Assembly (NCBI GenBank): GCA_937888775.1
Contig: CALAQT010000340.1
Location: 1-29,651 of the forward strand
DNA length: 29,651 nucleotides
Reading direction: 5' to 3'
DNA from: an uncultured Actinomycetes bacterium
GTDB lineage: Bacteria; Actinomycetota; Thermoleophilia; Solirubrobacterales; Solirubrobacteraceae
The notes beneath the pieces were generated by a model. The model had not been told where the DNA came from. It was given only the letters and a program-made list of their open reading frames with translations, and searched no databases. Each line of letters starts with the position of its first letter. Position 1 is the first letter of the stretch. A program made the translations under genes and the position numbers. Below, piece after piece: positions 7,250 to 16,079 of this stretch.

Positions 7250-7771
7250 ATGCACGACGCTTTCAGCGATCATCGAGTTATGGTCAATCCCGCCGGTGGC
7301 GAGTCGCCCTGGGAGATCCCGCGGATCCCTGCCTCGGCCGGCGCGCTGATCTACGACAAGGGAGGCAGGTTGCTGATCTTGAAGCCCAACTACAAGGCGG
7401 GATGGACGGTACCTGGCGGCCAGATCGAGGAGACCGGCGAGTCGCCGTGGCAGGGATGCCGGCGCGAGACGCTCGAGGAGTGCGGCCTCGAGATCAAGCG
7501 CGGCCGGCTGGCCTGCGTCGACTTCCTGCGGCCGCGCCCGGGCCGGCCCGGCGGTGTGCGCTTCCTGTTCGACTGCGGCTCCCTCCGCGACGAGCAACTG
7601 GCGACGATCACAACCGACTGCGCCGAGATAGACGATCACCGGTTTGCTGAGCTGGGCGAGGCCGCGGCGCTCCTCAGCGGCCCAGTCCGGCGTCGGGTCC
7701 TGGCGGCCGCCGGTAGCAAGCACTGCGTCTACCTCGAGGACGGGCGGCGCGTCAAGGACGTGCGCAGCTGA
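7250..7771 (+). CDS. Nudix hydrolase
   Basis: 173 residues from ATG 7250 (ATG 7280 would give 163). A first strand ASAGALIYDKGGRLLIL leads to the Nudix box at residues 56-80, GGQIEETGES...RRETLEECGL, with catalytic E73, E76 and E77. The box has one extra residue between the first glycines and GES compared with the textbook G-x5-E spacing. Nudix enzymes cleave nucleoside diphosphate-linked substrates with Mg2+; length and lack of further domains do not show which. The gene follows the tRNA-like sequence after about 240 noncoding bases and stands alone on the plus strand, upstream of the PPDK-like gene. Confidence 0.85.
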   Translation: MHDAFSDHRVMVNPAGGESPWEIPRIPASAGALIYDKGGRLLILKPNYKAGWTVPGGQIEETGESPWQGCRRETLEECGLEIKRGRLACVDFLRPRPGRPGGVRFLFDCGSLRDEQLATITTDCAEIDDHRFAELGEAAALLSGPVRRRVLAAAGSKHCVYLEDGRRVKDVRS

Positions 7772-8052
7772 CGCCAATCGGCGCAGCCGACGGCGAGCAG
7801 GCCGCGCAGCTCCTGTTCGGACCAGGGCTCGGAGGGATGTTGTGGGTGGCGTCGGCGCGCACGGCCAGACGGCGGGGGCCGAACCCACGGCCGCGATCGC
7901 GTACGCACGGCTTCGACGAGCGTCAAGCGCCCAGACCGGACGACGGTGATCGAAGTAACGAGGGCGAGGGGCTCTGGGTCCGGCGTTTGCCGCAGCGCAG
8001 ACGAGGGGTTTGACCGATGCAACCAGCAGCGGCCCGAGCTAGCGTCAGGCTC

Positions 8053-8116
8053 GCTGGTGACAAGGAACGCGCTGGCGACAAGGAACGCGCTGGCGACAGA
8101 GAACGCGACAGAGAAC
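8053..8116 (+). repeat. 18-bp tandem repeat, three units and a partial fourth
   Basis: GCTGGYGACAAGGAACGC occurs at 8053-8070, 8071-8088 and, with two changes, 8089-8106, then a shortened GACAGAGAAC unit to 8116. It lies 10 bp before the ATG of the PPDK-like gene. The unit is a multiple of three and the frame of that gene stays open through it (reading VTRNALATRNALATEN), so it could be coding if translation begins further upstream, or an untranslated leader repeat. Confidence 0.8.
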
Positions 8117-8125
8117 AAGAGGCAG

Positions 8126-11100
8126 ATGTCGAAGGAGCGCATCATTGCGACGCTCGGCGAGAGCGAGTTGCTGTTGCCCGATCTGATGAGCCGGGCCTTT
8201 TCGGCGAACGACCGGGTCAAGTATCTGCTCACGCTCCTGCAGAGCGCGCGCGCCCTGGCCGACGGCGACTTGGATGCGTCGGATCTGCGTGAGGAGCGGC
8301 TGGCCAGCGGCGTCGCCGACGCCGGCCTCGATCGCGTCGTGCACACCAGCACGCGGCGCGACGACGGCTTCTACGTCATCCCCGGGGCCGCCGAGCTGGC
8401 CCGTGCGGCGTTCGGCGAGGTGGAGACCATGCTCGTGCCCTTGGGCGCGGCCGGCGTGAAGGCTTCCAAGAAACTCGGCGAACGCCTGCACCAGCTCGGG
8501 CAGGCGGTGCAGCCTGACGGAGACGCGATCACGGCGGAGGACATCTCCCGGCTGACGTCTGGCCGGCGGCGCGATCAGGACAGCCTCCACCTCGTGGTGA
8601 TGGATGCGCATCGCGAGCTCAACGGGCTAGCGGGGCGCTTGGCGAGCGAATCGATCGCGGGGGCTCTGGCCTACGGGATCGAGGTGGGCGATCGCCCGCT
8701 GGTGGGAGCGTTTGCGCGCGGCGTCGAGCGCACCCAGCGCCTGCGTTTCGACCATCCGGGCCTCGGCACCGTGGCCACGCGCAGCGGCGATGCGCTCGTC
8801 GTGCAGAACGACATCGGAGAGACGGAGGCGCACGTCGTGGTGGTGAGGATCATCGGGCGAACGGTCACCGTGATCTACACGGACGTGCACCTCGCGCGAC
8901 TGCTGTTCCTCCAGCGAATGCTCTCCGGACAGGAGATAGGCTGGGAGGACACGCGCTCGCGTGTCGATGGCGCCACGGGCGGGGACCTTTACCACCTTGC
9001 CGTGGGCCGTTTCAGGGCGGACTCCGAGGCCGCCCTCGAGGCCTTCTTGGAGCTGCTCGGGTCGCGCATGGTCTTCCTCATCGACTGGAACCGTGCGCGC
9101 AAGCGGCTTCGTGGTCTAGTGGGAAACCGCGCTGCTGTCGATCTGCTGGACTGGGCCGCCGAGCGCGAGCTCGGACATATGGCCTTTCTGCTCGCCGGCG
9201 GCGAGCAGCTCGTGTACGACGCGCTGACTTTCGCGACCGGACGGGGCACGCGCGCGGGCGAGTCGCTGATCGACGTGCTTGGCGGTCCGGCGGCTATCTC
9301 GTACATGCGTGCGGTCCTGCGCATCTGCTCCGAGGGCCTGCTGGCGGGACGATCGCTGCCGCTGGTGGCCGACGAGGCCCGCGCCGAGCTGATCGGCTAT
9401 GTGCGCACCGCTCGCGAGGAGCTGTTCGAGCTGATCGCTGCTCACGCCGAGCTGGTGGTGTCGATCGGCGAGGCGGCGCGCGACGCGCTGGAGCAGGCGG
9501 CGCTGGAGCACCCCAGCCAGGACCGTGCCGAGATCGCCCGGCTGGCGCGCGGTTGGGAGCAGCGCGCCGACGAACTGGTCAACGAGGTCCGCGGGGCGTG
9601 TGCGCGCGCTGAGGAGCCGGCGTTCTTCCTCGAGCTCGTGCAGGAGGCCGACGACGTGGCCGACGCGCTCGAGGAAGCTGTCTTCTCCTGGACGCTGCTG
9701 CCCCAAGGGCGAGTCTCGGGGACCGTCCTCAGCCACTCACGACGGATGATGGCTCTGGTGCTCGACGCGGCGCGCAGTCATCTGCGAGCCGTTCATTTCG
9801 CGCGCAGGATTCACCGCGGCAGCCCCAGCGAGGACATGGAGTCCTTCCTGGAGACGACGCACCGCATCGTCGCGCTGGAGCGCGACACCGACGAGGGGCT
9901 GCGTGAGGTTCAGGCGGCGCTCGTCAGGGAGGTCGAGGCGGCCGGCGAGCTGTTTGTCATAGCGCAGGCGACGCAGGGCTGCGAGGAGGCGGCAGACGCC
10001 TCGATGCGCGCCGCTCACCTGCTGCGTCGCCAGGTACTCGGCAACGTGGTGCGCTCCGAGCCACCGGTGGCGCGGCCAGAGCCGTCCTCGACGCGGGCCG
10101 TGCCCACGCGCGATGAGAGCGAGTCGATCGAGGAGCTCTATGTCGTCGGCCAGGAGGACGGTGGAGTGCCCGATGTCGCATCTATCGGCGTCAAGGGCCA
10201 CGGTCTCGCGCGCATGGCCCGCGCCAAGCTGCCGGTGCCCGACGCTGTGATCCTCAGCACCGCGGTGCACCGCAACTTGGCGGCGGGGCGCGAGGACGCG
10301 CGGCTGCGGATGCTCGTGTCCGCCGCGGTTGGCGCGCTGCAGGCGCGCAGCGGCCTGCGACTGGGAAGCGCGCGCCGCCCGCTGATCCTCTCGGTGCGCT
10401 CGGGGGCTCCCGCGTCGATGCCCGGCATGCTGGAGACGGTGTTGGACGTCGGGCTGTGCGATGACAGCGTGGAGGGCCTCGTCGCGCTGACCGGCGACCC
10501 CCGCCTGGCATGGGACGCCTATCGACGGCTGGTGGAGTCCTTCGCTCGCGTCGTGGCCCGTTGCCCGACGGAGCCCTTCGAGCAGGCTACTGGTGCGCGC
10601 ATGGAGGCGGCTGGTGTGCACCGTCCACGCGACCTGGACGCGCGGACGCTGGCAGAGCTCACCCGCGAGCACCTGGAGCGCTTTCGCGCTCTCACCGGCA
10701 AGCCGCTTCCTCAGAACCCGATCGATCAGGTCGAGGCCGCCGTGCGCGGCGTACTGGAGTCGTGGGACGCGCCCAAGGCGCGCGACTATCGTCGTCTGCA
10801 CGATCTGCCCGAGACGCTCGGCACCGCGGTCATCCTGCAGCGCATGGTCTTCGGCAACGCCGGCGGCCTATCGGGCTCCGGCGTCGGCTTCACCCGCGAT
10901 CCCGCGTCCGGCGAGCGGCGGCCCTATGTCGAGTTCCTGCGCGACGTGCAGGGCGAGGAGATCGTCGGCGGGCGGCGCACGCCCGAAGAAGGTGAGCAGC
11001 TGGCGCTGCTCGCACCCGAGGTTCATCAGCGTCTGGACGATGTTTGTCGCGCGCTCGAGTCCGAGTTCCACGACGCCCAGGAGTTCGAGTTCACCCTTCA

Positions 11101-11707
11101 GGACGGCGAGCTGTTCCTGCTGCAGACGCGGACCGCCAAGTGCACGCCGTGGGCAGCTCTGCACATCGCTGTGGATCAGGTGCGTGAAGGCCTGGTGTCC
11201 AGCAGCGAGGCCCGCGAGCGCCTCGCGGGCCTGGACCTGCAGGGCGTCCGTCGCACGCACGTGCTCGAGGACGACGGAACTCGCGCGATCTGCTGCGCGC
11301 AGCCGGTGAGCATGGGGGTCGCAAGCGGTCCGATCGCTCTCGATGTCGACGCTGCCGAGCGCCTTGCCCGAGAAGGCCGTAAGCCCGTGCTGATACGCCG
11401 CGACACCAGCACCGAGGACCTCGCTGGGGTGATCGTCGCGGCGGGGCTGCTCACGAGCCGCGGTGGGCGCACTTCGCACGCCGCGGTCGTCGCGCGCGAG
11501 CTCGGCAAGCCCTGCGTCGTGGGCGCGACCGAGGTCGACATCGACCTTCGCCGGCGCCGAGTCAAGGTCGGCGATCGCGAGTTCGCTGAAGGTGAGGAAA
11601 TCAGCATCGACGGCGGATCCGGCCGCGTTTTTGCCGGCGTAGTTCAGGTAGAGGAGGAGCGGCCGACCGCCGACCTCGCCGCGGTCGCAGCCTGGCAAAC
11701 GGTCTGA
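8126..11707 (+). CDS. PPDK-like phosphotransferase with PhoU/DUF47-like N-terminal region, no PEP barrel
   Basis: 1193 residues from ATG 8126, after AAGAGG at 8117-8122. Residues 1 to about 430 are mostly helical and of no known family. Residues about 430-620 resemble PhoU/DUF47 phosphate regulators (ADELVNEVRGA, then QEADDVADALEEAVF). From about 680 on it is pyruvate phosphate dikinase: a VKGHGLARMARAKLPVP opening, LSVRSGAPASMPGMLETVLD (about 754), GNAGGLSGSGVGFTRDP (about 910) and EFEFTLQDGELFLLQTRT. The swivelling phosphohistidine domain follows with GGRTSHAAVVA, His1118. Only 75 residues remain, so the PEP/pyruvate-binding barrel of normal PPDK (870-900 aa) is missing. ATP-dependent phosphorylation of His1118 looks possible; the final acceptor is unknown. 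The CYTH-CHAD gene starts 9 bp after its stop, pointing to triphosphate or polyphosphate as partner (inference). Confidence 0.85.
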   Translation: MSKERIIATLGESELLLPDLMSRAFSANDRVKYLLTLLQSARALADGDLDASDLREERLASGVADAGLDRVVHTSTRRDDGFYVIPGAAELARAAFGEVETMLVPLGAAGVKASKKLGERLHQLGQAVQPDGDAITAEDISRLTSGRRRDQDSLHLVVMDAHRELNGLAGRLASESIAGALAYGIEVGDRPLVGAFARGVERTQRLRFDHPGLGTVATRSGDALVVQNDIGETEAHVVVVRIIGRTVTVIYTDVHLARLLFLQRMLSGQEIGWEDTRSRVDGATGGDLYHLAVGRFRADSEAALEAFLELLGSRMVFLIDWNRARKRLRGLVGNRAAVDLLDWAAERELGHMAFLLAGGEQLVYDALTFATGRGTRAGESLIDVLGGPAAISYMRAVLRICSEGLLAGRSLPLVADEARAELIGYVRTAREELFELIAAHAELVVSIGEAARDALEQAALEHPSQDRAEIARLARGWEQRADELVNEVRGACARAEEPAFFLELVQEADDVADALEEAVFSWTLLPQGRVSGTVLSHSRRMMALVLDAARSHLRAVHFARRIHRGSPSEDMESFLETTHRIVALERDTDEGLREVQAALVREVEAAGELFVIAQATQGCEEAADASMRAAHLLRRQVLGNVVRSEPPVARPEPSSTRAVPTRDESESIEELYVVGQEDGGVPDVASIGVKGHGLARMARAKLPVPDAVILSTAVHRNLAAGREDARLRMLVSAAVGALQARSGLRLGSARRPLILSVRSGAPASMPGMLETVLDVGLCDDSVEGLVALTGDPRLAWDAYRRLVESFARVVARCPTEPFEQATGARMEAAGVHRPRDLDARTLAELTREHLERFRALTGKPLPQNPIDQVEAAVRGVLESWDAPKARDYRRLHDLPETLGTAVILQRMVFGNAGGLSGSGVGFTRDPASGERRPYVEFLRDVQGEEIVGGRRTPEEGEQLALLAPEVHQRLDDVCRALESEFHDAQEFEFTLQDGELFLLQTRTAKCTPWAALHIAVDQVREGLVSSSEARERLAGLDLQGVRRTHVLEDDGTRAICCAQPVSMGVASGPIALDVDAAERLAREGRKPVLIRRDTSTEDLAGVIVAAGLLTSRGGRTSHAAVVARELGKPCVVGATEVDIDLRRRRVKVGDREFAEGEEISIDGGSGRVFAGVVQVEEERPTADLAAVAAWQTV

Positions 11708-11716
11708 GGGCGGTCT

Positions 11717-13097
11717 TTGGCCGTGGAGATCGAGCGCAAGTTCCTCATCACGCAGTTGCCGCCTGAGCTGGGACGCTTTGCCCACCAGCGTGTGAGGCAG
11801 GGTTATCTGATCAGCGCGGGCGACGACCTCGAGGTGCGCCTGCGGGCCCGCGACGGCCACAATCTCCTGACAATCAAGCACGGGGGCGGGCTCACTCGAG
11901 ACGAGGACGAGAGAGCTATTGAGCCGGAGCGCTTCGCCCGCTTGTGGCCGCTGACCGAGGGCCACCGAATCGAGAAGGTGCGCTACGCGATCCCTGCCGA
12001 GGAGGGCCTGACGATCGAGCTGGACGCCTACACCGGCGCGCTGGACGGGCTCGCGATCGCGGAGGTGGAGTTCGACTCCGAAGCGCAGGCGCAGCGCTTC
12101 ACGCCTCCAGCATGGTTCGGCCCGGAGGTCACCGGCGATCGCCGCTACGCCAATCAACGCCTGGCCGACGACGGGCTTCCCCGGGTGCCCGCGCAGGAGC
12201 CGGGATTCAGCCTCGGCCCGGGCGAGCCCCTCGGCGAGGGGCTCAGGCGCCTCGTTCGCGAGCAGATCGACGCGGCGAGCGACCAACTCCGTGGCCAAGC
12301 GGGAAGCGATCCGGCCGAGGCCGTGCACGAGGCCCGCAAGAGCTTCAAGGCATACGCGCCACGCTCAGGCTGGCGCGCGATCAGTTGCAGCCAGACGTCT
12401 ATGAGCGTGAGATCGCCAACTTCCGAGACGCCGGCCGACGACTCTCCAGCGCGCGTGACAGTCAGGTTCTGCTCGAGACGCTGGACAGCGTCTGCGAGCG
12501 CTATGCGAAGGACCTGCCCGGCCTCCGGCTTCTCGGCGACGCGCGAGATGCTCGTGGCCGAGCTGAGAGCCGCTGAGGGCGGACACGGGCAGAACGCCGA
12601 GGCCGCCCAGGCGGTTCTCAAGGACGTGTGCCTTGCCCGCCGGCGCCTGCCGGAATGGCGCTTTCAGCACGACGACATCGAGGCACTAGCGAGCGGCTTC
12701 GAGCGCATCTACCGCAACGGAAGGCGCGCAGTGCGGGCGGCCGAAGCAGACCAGAGCGATGAGCACTTTCACGAGGTGCGCAAGCGCACGAAGGAGCTCT
12801 GGCACTCGGCCGAGATCCTCAGCCCGGTTGCACCCGAGCAGATGGCAAAGCTCATTCTGCTCGCCCACCGCCTGTCGGACCTCGTAGGCGACGACCATGA
12901 TCTCGCGGTGCTCGCCGAGCACATCCGACAGGGGGGGCTGCGCCGACGGCACGGAGCAGAGCAGCCCGCAGATGCTCATCGCGCGCCGTCGCAGAAAGCT
13001 CCAGCGCCGTGCCCTGCGCCTCGGTGCACGCCTCTACCGATCAAGACCGCGCAGCCTGCGCGCGGTCGTCAGGGACCATGCGCGCGGATGCTCCTAG
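11717..13097 (+). pseudogene. CYTH-CHAD domain protein, three apparent frameshifts
   Basis: Begins at TTG 11717 or GTG 11723, 9-15 bp after the PPDK-like stop. The N-terminus has the CYTH signature EIERK and the strands of a triphosphate tunnel enzyme (VRLRARDG, LTIKHGGG, IELDAYTG, IAEVEFDS). A CHAD domain follows, with HEARKSFK and, later, HEVRKRTKELWHSAE, the paired basic helices that bind polyphosphate in this family. The CHAD reading frame jumps three times: one base missing near 12350 (after SFK; the right frame goes on as IRATLRLARDQL), one extra base near 12542, and one extra G in the 7-G run at 12926-12932. After these repairs it ends LQRRALRLGARLYR and stops at 13097. In the first frame the sequence stays open to 13366, which would give a 549-residue product with a scrambled segment. 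Real decay or sequence error cannot be told apart. Confidence 0.75.
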
Positions 13098-13313
13098 CCC
13101 GAGCTTCAGCGGGAGCGGACGCACGGCTCGCGATCGAGCGGCACGTTGGGGGGAGCTTCGCTCGAAGCGATGATGAGCACCCTCCGGTTCGCGGGCGGGG
13201 CGAGGGCGTGCGGGGCCACCATGCGCGCCACCGACTTGGACGAGCAGCACGGTCCGCCGACGCTCGCGTCACTTGCGCTTCGCGCGAGATCCGAGCGTCT
13301 CGCCGTTTCCTGC
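13098..13313. other. Noncoding gap before repeat copy E
   Basis: No gene or clear site is seen between the repaired end of the CHAD gene and the repeat. Frames that run through it are continuations of the frameshifted gene. Confidence 0.4.
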
Positions 13314-13587
13314 GATGCGGATGCGGGTACAAAGACGGAACCACGATGGCCTCCTTGAGCATCTGATGGAGCCGGTCGCCCGGCAAGCCCGTCGGCGGGC
13401 CGCGGAGATGATGCGCAACGCGGCATGACGGTCGCGAGTAGCGGTTCAGGCCTTTCTTCGACGGGAAGGCCCGGAATTCGCTTCAACTCGTCCGGCGGTG
13501 CGGCTGCAGGAGCGATTCACTCTCGCCTTGCGCGGATTGCGAGAGCGCTCCGAACGTCGGCGATACGCTCGCTTTTCGTCCTAAGCA
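13314..13587 (+). repeat. Dispersed 271-bp repeat, copy E
   Basis: Nearly identical to the copies at 1861 and 25188. The one internal difference seen by eye is CTG for CTC in the 35-codon frame (13321-13428), which keeps leucine. It lacks the left module. It ends TTTTCGTCCTAAGC, after which GGAAAGCAGGCG follows at 13628. It lies directly to the left of the catabolic block. Confidence 0.9.
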
Positions 13588-13736
13588 GCGACGCTATCAG
13601 CGCCGGCCCTGGCTACCGCTCGCCAAGGGAAAGCAGGCGCCGCAGCCCTGTCATGTGCGAATAGCAGACCTCGACGACGGTCGCGATTGCGACCTGCTTT
13701 CAGGCTGGCGCGACCAGACCCGGGCCCCGCTGACGC
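13588..13736. other. Gap between repeat copy E and acyltransferase gene
   Basis: No gene. The GGAAAGCAGGCG word at 13628-13639 is the same as in the left modules of the dispersed repeat. Confidence 0.4.
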
Positions 13737-15038
13737 TCAAACGCGGCGCGATGATGTCGTGGGTATCGATGCGGTCGAGGTTCTTGAAGCCTGCCGCGCC
13801 GCTTCGGGCTCGATGGCGCGAAGCGCTGCTTCGCGGTTGAGGAATACCCGCATGCGCACGATTTGGTCCTGATCGACATCGAGGAGGGCTGCGAAGCCGG
13901 GCGGGTCGGTGGGTGATCCGGATCTCCGGCGCAGCTTGAAGACGCCCAGCACCTGGTCGCCGATGGTGTGGGCGTCGGTTACTTCGGCTGAGGAAACGCC
14001 TACCTCAGAGGCGACCTGTTCCAGACGCGCAAGGGCGCGCTCGCGCCCCCGCCAGGTCCTCGCGCCGGGCTGTTCAGACGGGTCGGTCAGCTGCGCCCAA
14101 CGTGACACCCATGCCGCGGCGCCTGCGGCTCCGTGTTCGTTCCAGGCCTCGAAGGCGCGGGTCACAAGCCACGCGTCTGGGTCCGAGGTGGCGAGCTGCG
14201 GGAGCTCGTGCTCCTCGTGCCACAGCCTGGGCAGCAGTCCACGATGCGGGTCGTGCTCGCGCTCTGAGAAGAGTGTCTGGATGCCTTCTTCTACCGCCGC
14301 CTTGACCTCGTCGCGGACCGTCCGCGCAGCCGCGTCGTCGCCGCCGGCGTCACCGTATCCGCTGGCGTCGACCGGCTCTCCGAACCAGAAGTACAGCCGT
14401 TCGGGCCTGGGCAGCAGCGTCGGACCGATGCCGCGGACGAGGGGTGGCAGCGGAAGCCCCACCAGACGCCGCATCAGCGCCGAGACCTGCGCCGCGACCG
14501 GCGTCCGGCTGTCGGCCACCACGTGGAGCATCTCCTCGGCTCCGACGGCGGCAAACGGGACGATCGGGTAGCCGAACTCAATCGCCAGCCGCGCGAACCC
14601 CAGCCGCTCCTTCCACATCAGCCGGTACTCCTGTCCCCGTGCCTTGAACACCTCGTCGGCTCCGCCCGGGAACACCAGGATGTTCTGCCCGTCACGCATC
14701 ATGGCGCGCACGTTCTCACTTGTGCCGCGCACCATCCCTCCCATCGTCAGCAGGTCGCGCCACACCGGGATCGCGTAGTGGGCGTGATCGCCGAGCCCGC
14801 GAACGATGATTCGCCGGCGGGTCCACAGCTCGCTCATCATGAACGGCAGATCGAGGAACGAGTAGCGGGTGTGGTTGCCCACGAACAGGACGGGCCGGTG
14901 CGGGATACGCTCGAGCCCCAGCACCTTCGGCTGGGTGACCCGTCTGAACGGCGCCAGGATCGAAGCCAGCCGGTCCATCTGGCGCGGGTCGGGCGCCCGC
15001 GGCAGCGCTGAGCTCTTCTTCTGGGGCACATCCGTCAT
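13737..15038 (-). CDS. Lysophospholipid acyltransferase (PlsC-type) fused to SnoaL-like domain
   Basis: 433 residues from ATG 15038. Residues about 35-260 are an acyltransferase of the PlsC/TMEM68-like kind: LFVGNHTRYSFLDLP (H56, with D63 as the probable second catalytic residue, wider than the usual Hx4D), GMVRGTSENV, and NILVFPGGADEVFK (119-132), followed by GYPIVPFAAVGAEE. Residues about 295-420 have the size and pattern of an NTF2/SnoaL fold (AFEAWNEHGAAGAAAWVSRWAQL, then strand-rich DQVLGVFKLRR and MRVFLNREAALRAIEP). The fusion is unusual; the NTF2 part may bind the acyl or polyketide-like substrate (inference). It lies 112 bp after the dioxygenase gene in the same direction and may be its last operon member. 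Confidence 0.8.
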   Translation of the reverse strand: MTDVPQKKSSALPRAPDPRQMDRLASILAPFRRVTQPKVLGLERIPHRPVLFVGNHTRYSFLDLPFMMSELWTRRRIIVRGLGDHAHYAIPVWRDLLTMGGMVRGTSENVRAMMRDGQNILVFPGGADEVFKARGQEYRLMWKERLGFARLAIEFGYPIVPFAAVGAEEMLHVVADSRTPVAAQVSALMRRLVGLPLPPLVRGIGPTLLPRPERLYFWFGEPVDASGYGDAGGDDAAARTVRDEVKAAVEEGIQTLFSEREHDPHRGLLPRLWHEEHELPQLATSDPDAWLVTRAFEAWNEHGAAGAAAWVSRWAQLTDPSEQPGARTWRGRERALARLEQVASEVGVSSAEVTDAHTIGDQVLGVFKLRRRSGSPTDPPGFAALLDVDQDQIVRMRVFLNREAALRAIEPEAARQASRTSTASIPTTSSRRV

Positions 15039-15150
15039 CGCCGATGCGCTGACGGTGGTTGCAGCGCAGCCGGGTTGAGTGCCGAGGTTGCCGCAGCGAG
15101 CCCGTTCGAGGCGCCGCCGTTCAAGGCGCCGGTCACGATGGCGACAAGGC

Positions 15151-16077
15151 TCACGCGCGGGCGGTGGTGGCCGTGCGGTCGGCTGGTATCGCCCAAGCTG
15201 GGCGGCCGGGCTGAGGCTTGATGATCGGGAAGCCGGTCAGGAGGAAGCGCGGCGGCGGCGGGCCACCCCACTGGTTGATCGTGCTGGGATGCATCGACCA
15301 GTTCTTGGGCTGGTAGTGGTCGGCGGTCATCTGGGCGATCTCCGAGCAGCACTCGATCATCGCTCCGTCCTCGTCGTGGAGGTAGAGGAACTGGTTGTTG
15401 CCGGGTCCGTGGCGGCTGGGGCCCCAGATGCACTTGCGGCCACTGCGTGCCTTGAGCCGGTCGGCGACGCGGGCGAGCGCATTGAAGTCGCTCCATTGGT
15501 AGGCGTAGTGGGAGAGCTCCGAGCGGGGGGCGAGGGTGAGGGCGATTCCGTGGTGGTCCTCGTTGCAGTGCCACCAGGAGGCCAGGAACCCCATCCGGTC
15601 GCTGAAGCGAAACCCGAGGCTGTCGGTGAGGAAGCGCTCCTCGGCGCGGTGGTTGGCGACCTTGCAGGAGATGTGCTCGAACTTCACCGGCCGATCGCCG
15701 GGCGGCGGAGCGTCGACGGTCTCCATGCCGCAGAACAACTTGTAGACATGGCCGGCTGGTGACTTGACCTTCAGAGCGCGGTCGATGCCGGGCTCGCCGT
15801 CGTAGATGCCGCCGAGCATCGTGCCGCCGGCGGCGGTCAAACGCTTGGCGGCGCCCCCGAGGGTCGCAGAGTCGGGTACTTCGAGCGCGAGGTGCTCATA
15901 GCCGCGGTTCACTCGGTCCTCGATCACGATGAGCTCGTGGTGGCGCTCGTTGCAGGTGAGGTAGCTGGCGCCGGCCAGGCGCTCGGTCTCGACCATGCCG
16001 ATGACCTGCTCCTGGAACTCGACGGCGGCGTCGAGGTCTTTGACGTGGAGGGCGATGTGTCCGATGCGGGTGACCAT
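15151..16077 (-). CDS. Extradiol ring-cleavage dioxygenase (VOC superfamily)
   Basis: 308 residues with two glyoxalase/VOC modules: RIGHIALHVKDLDAAVEF at the start and VKFEHISCKV from 131. Compared with BphC-type enzymes the iron triad would be H135, H190 (SHYAYQW) and E242 (GAMIECC). H176 (NEDHHGIAL) matches the acid-base histidine and H223 (SRHGPGNN) the second-shell histidine; the spacings fit. Type I extradiol enzymes open catechols next to the hydroxyl pair using Fe(II) and O2. The C-terminal 40 residues (proline-rich) extend past the usual end. It starts 2 bp after the NmrA-like gene's stop and belongs to the same operon. The exact catechol is not readable. Confidence 0.85.
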   Translation of the reverse strand: MVTRIGHIALHVKDLDAAVEFQEQVIGMVETERLAGASYLTCNERHHELIVIEDRVNRGYEHLALEVPDSATLGGAAKRLTAAGGTMLGGIYDGEPGIDRALKVKSPAGHVYKLFCGMETVDAPPPGDRPVKFEHISCKVANHRAEERFLTDSLGFRFSDRMGFLASWWHCNEDHHGIALTLAPRSELSHYAYQWSDFNALARVADRLKARSGRKCIWGPSRHGPGNNQFLYLHDEDGAMIECCSEIAQMTADHYQPKNWSMHPSTINQWGGPPPPRFLLTGFPIIKPQPGRPAWAIPADRTATTARA

Positions 16078-16079
16078 GA

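Noticed and set aside
6919..7650. Plus-strand frame beginning MRRNADERTRTSTWLPRHGPEP
   Set aside because: This is translation across the antisense of the tRNA-Leu-like sequence and then the wrong frame of the Nudix gene. Related frames starting MRGLEPP are a familiar artefact of tRNA-Leu antisense.
10868..12328. 486-codon minus-strand open frame spanning the PPDK-like/CYTH junction
   Set aside because: Crosses two well-recognised plus-strand genes and has no domain.
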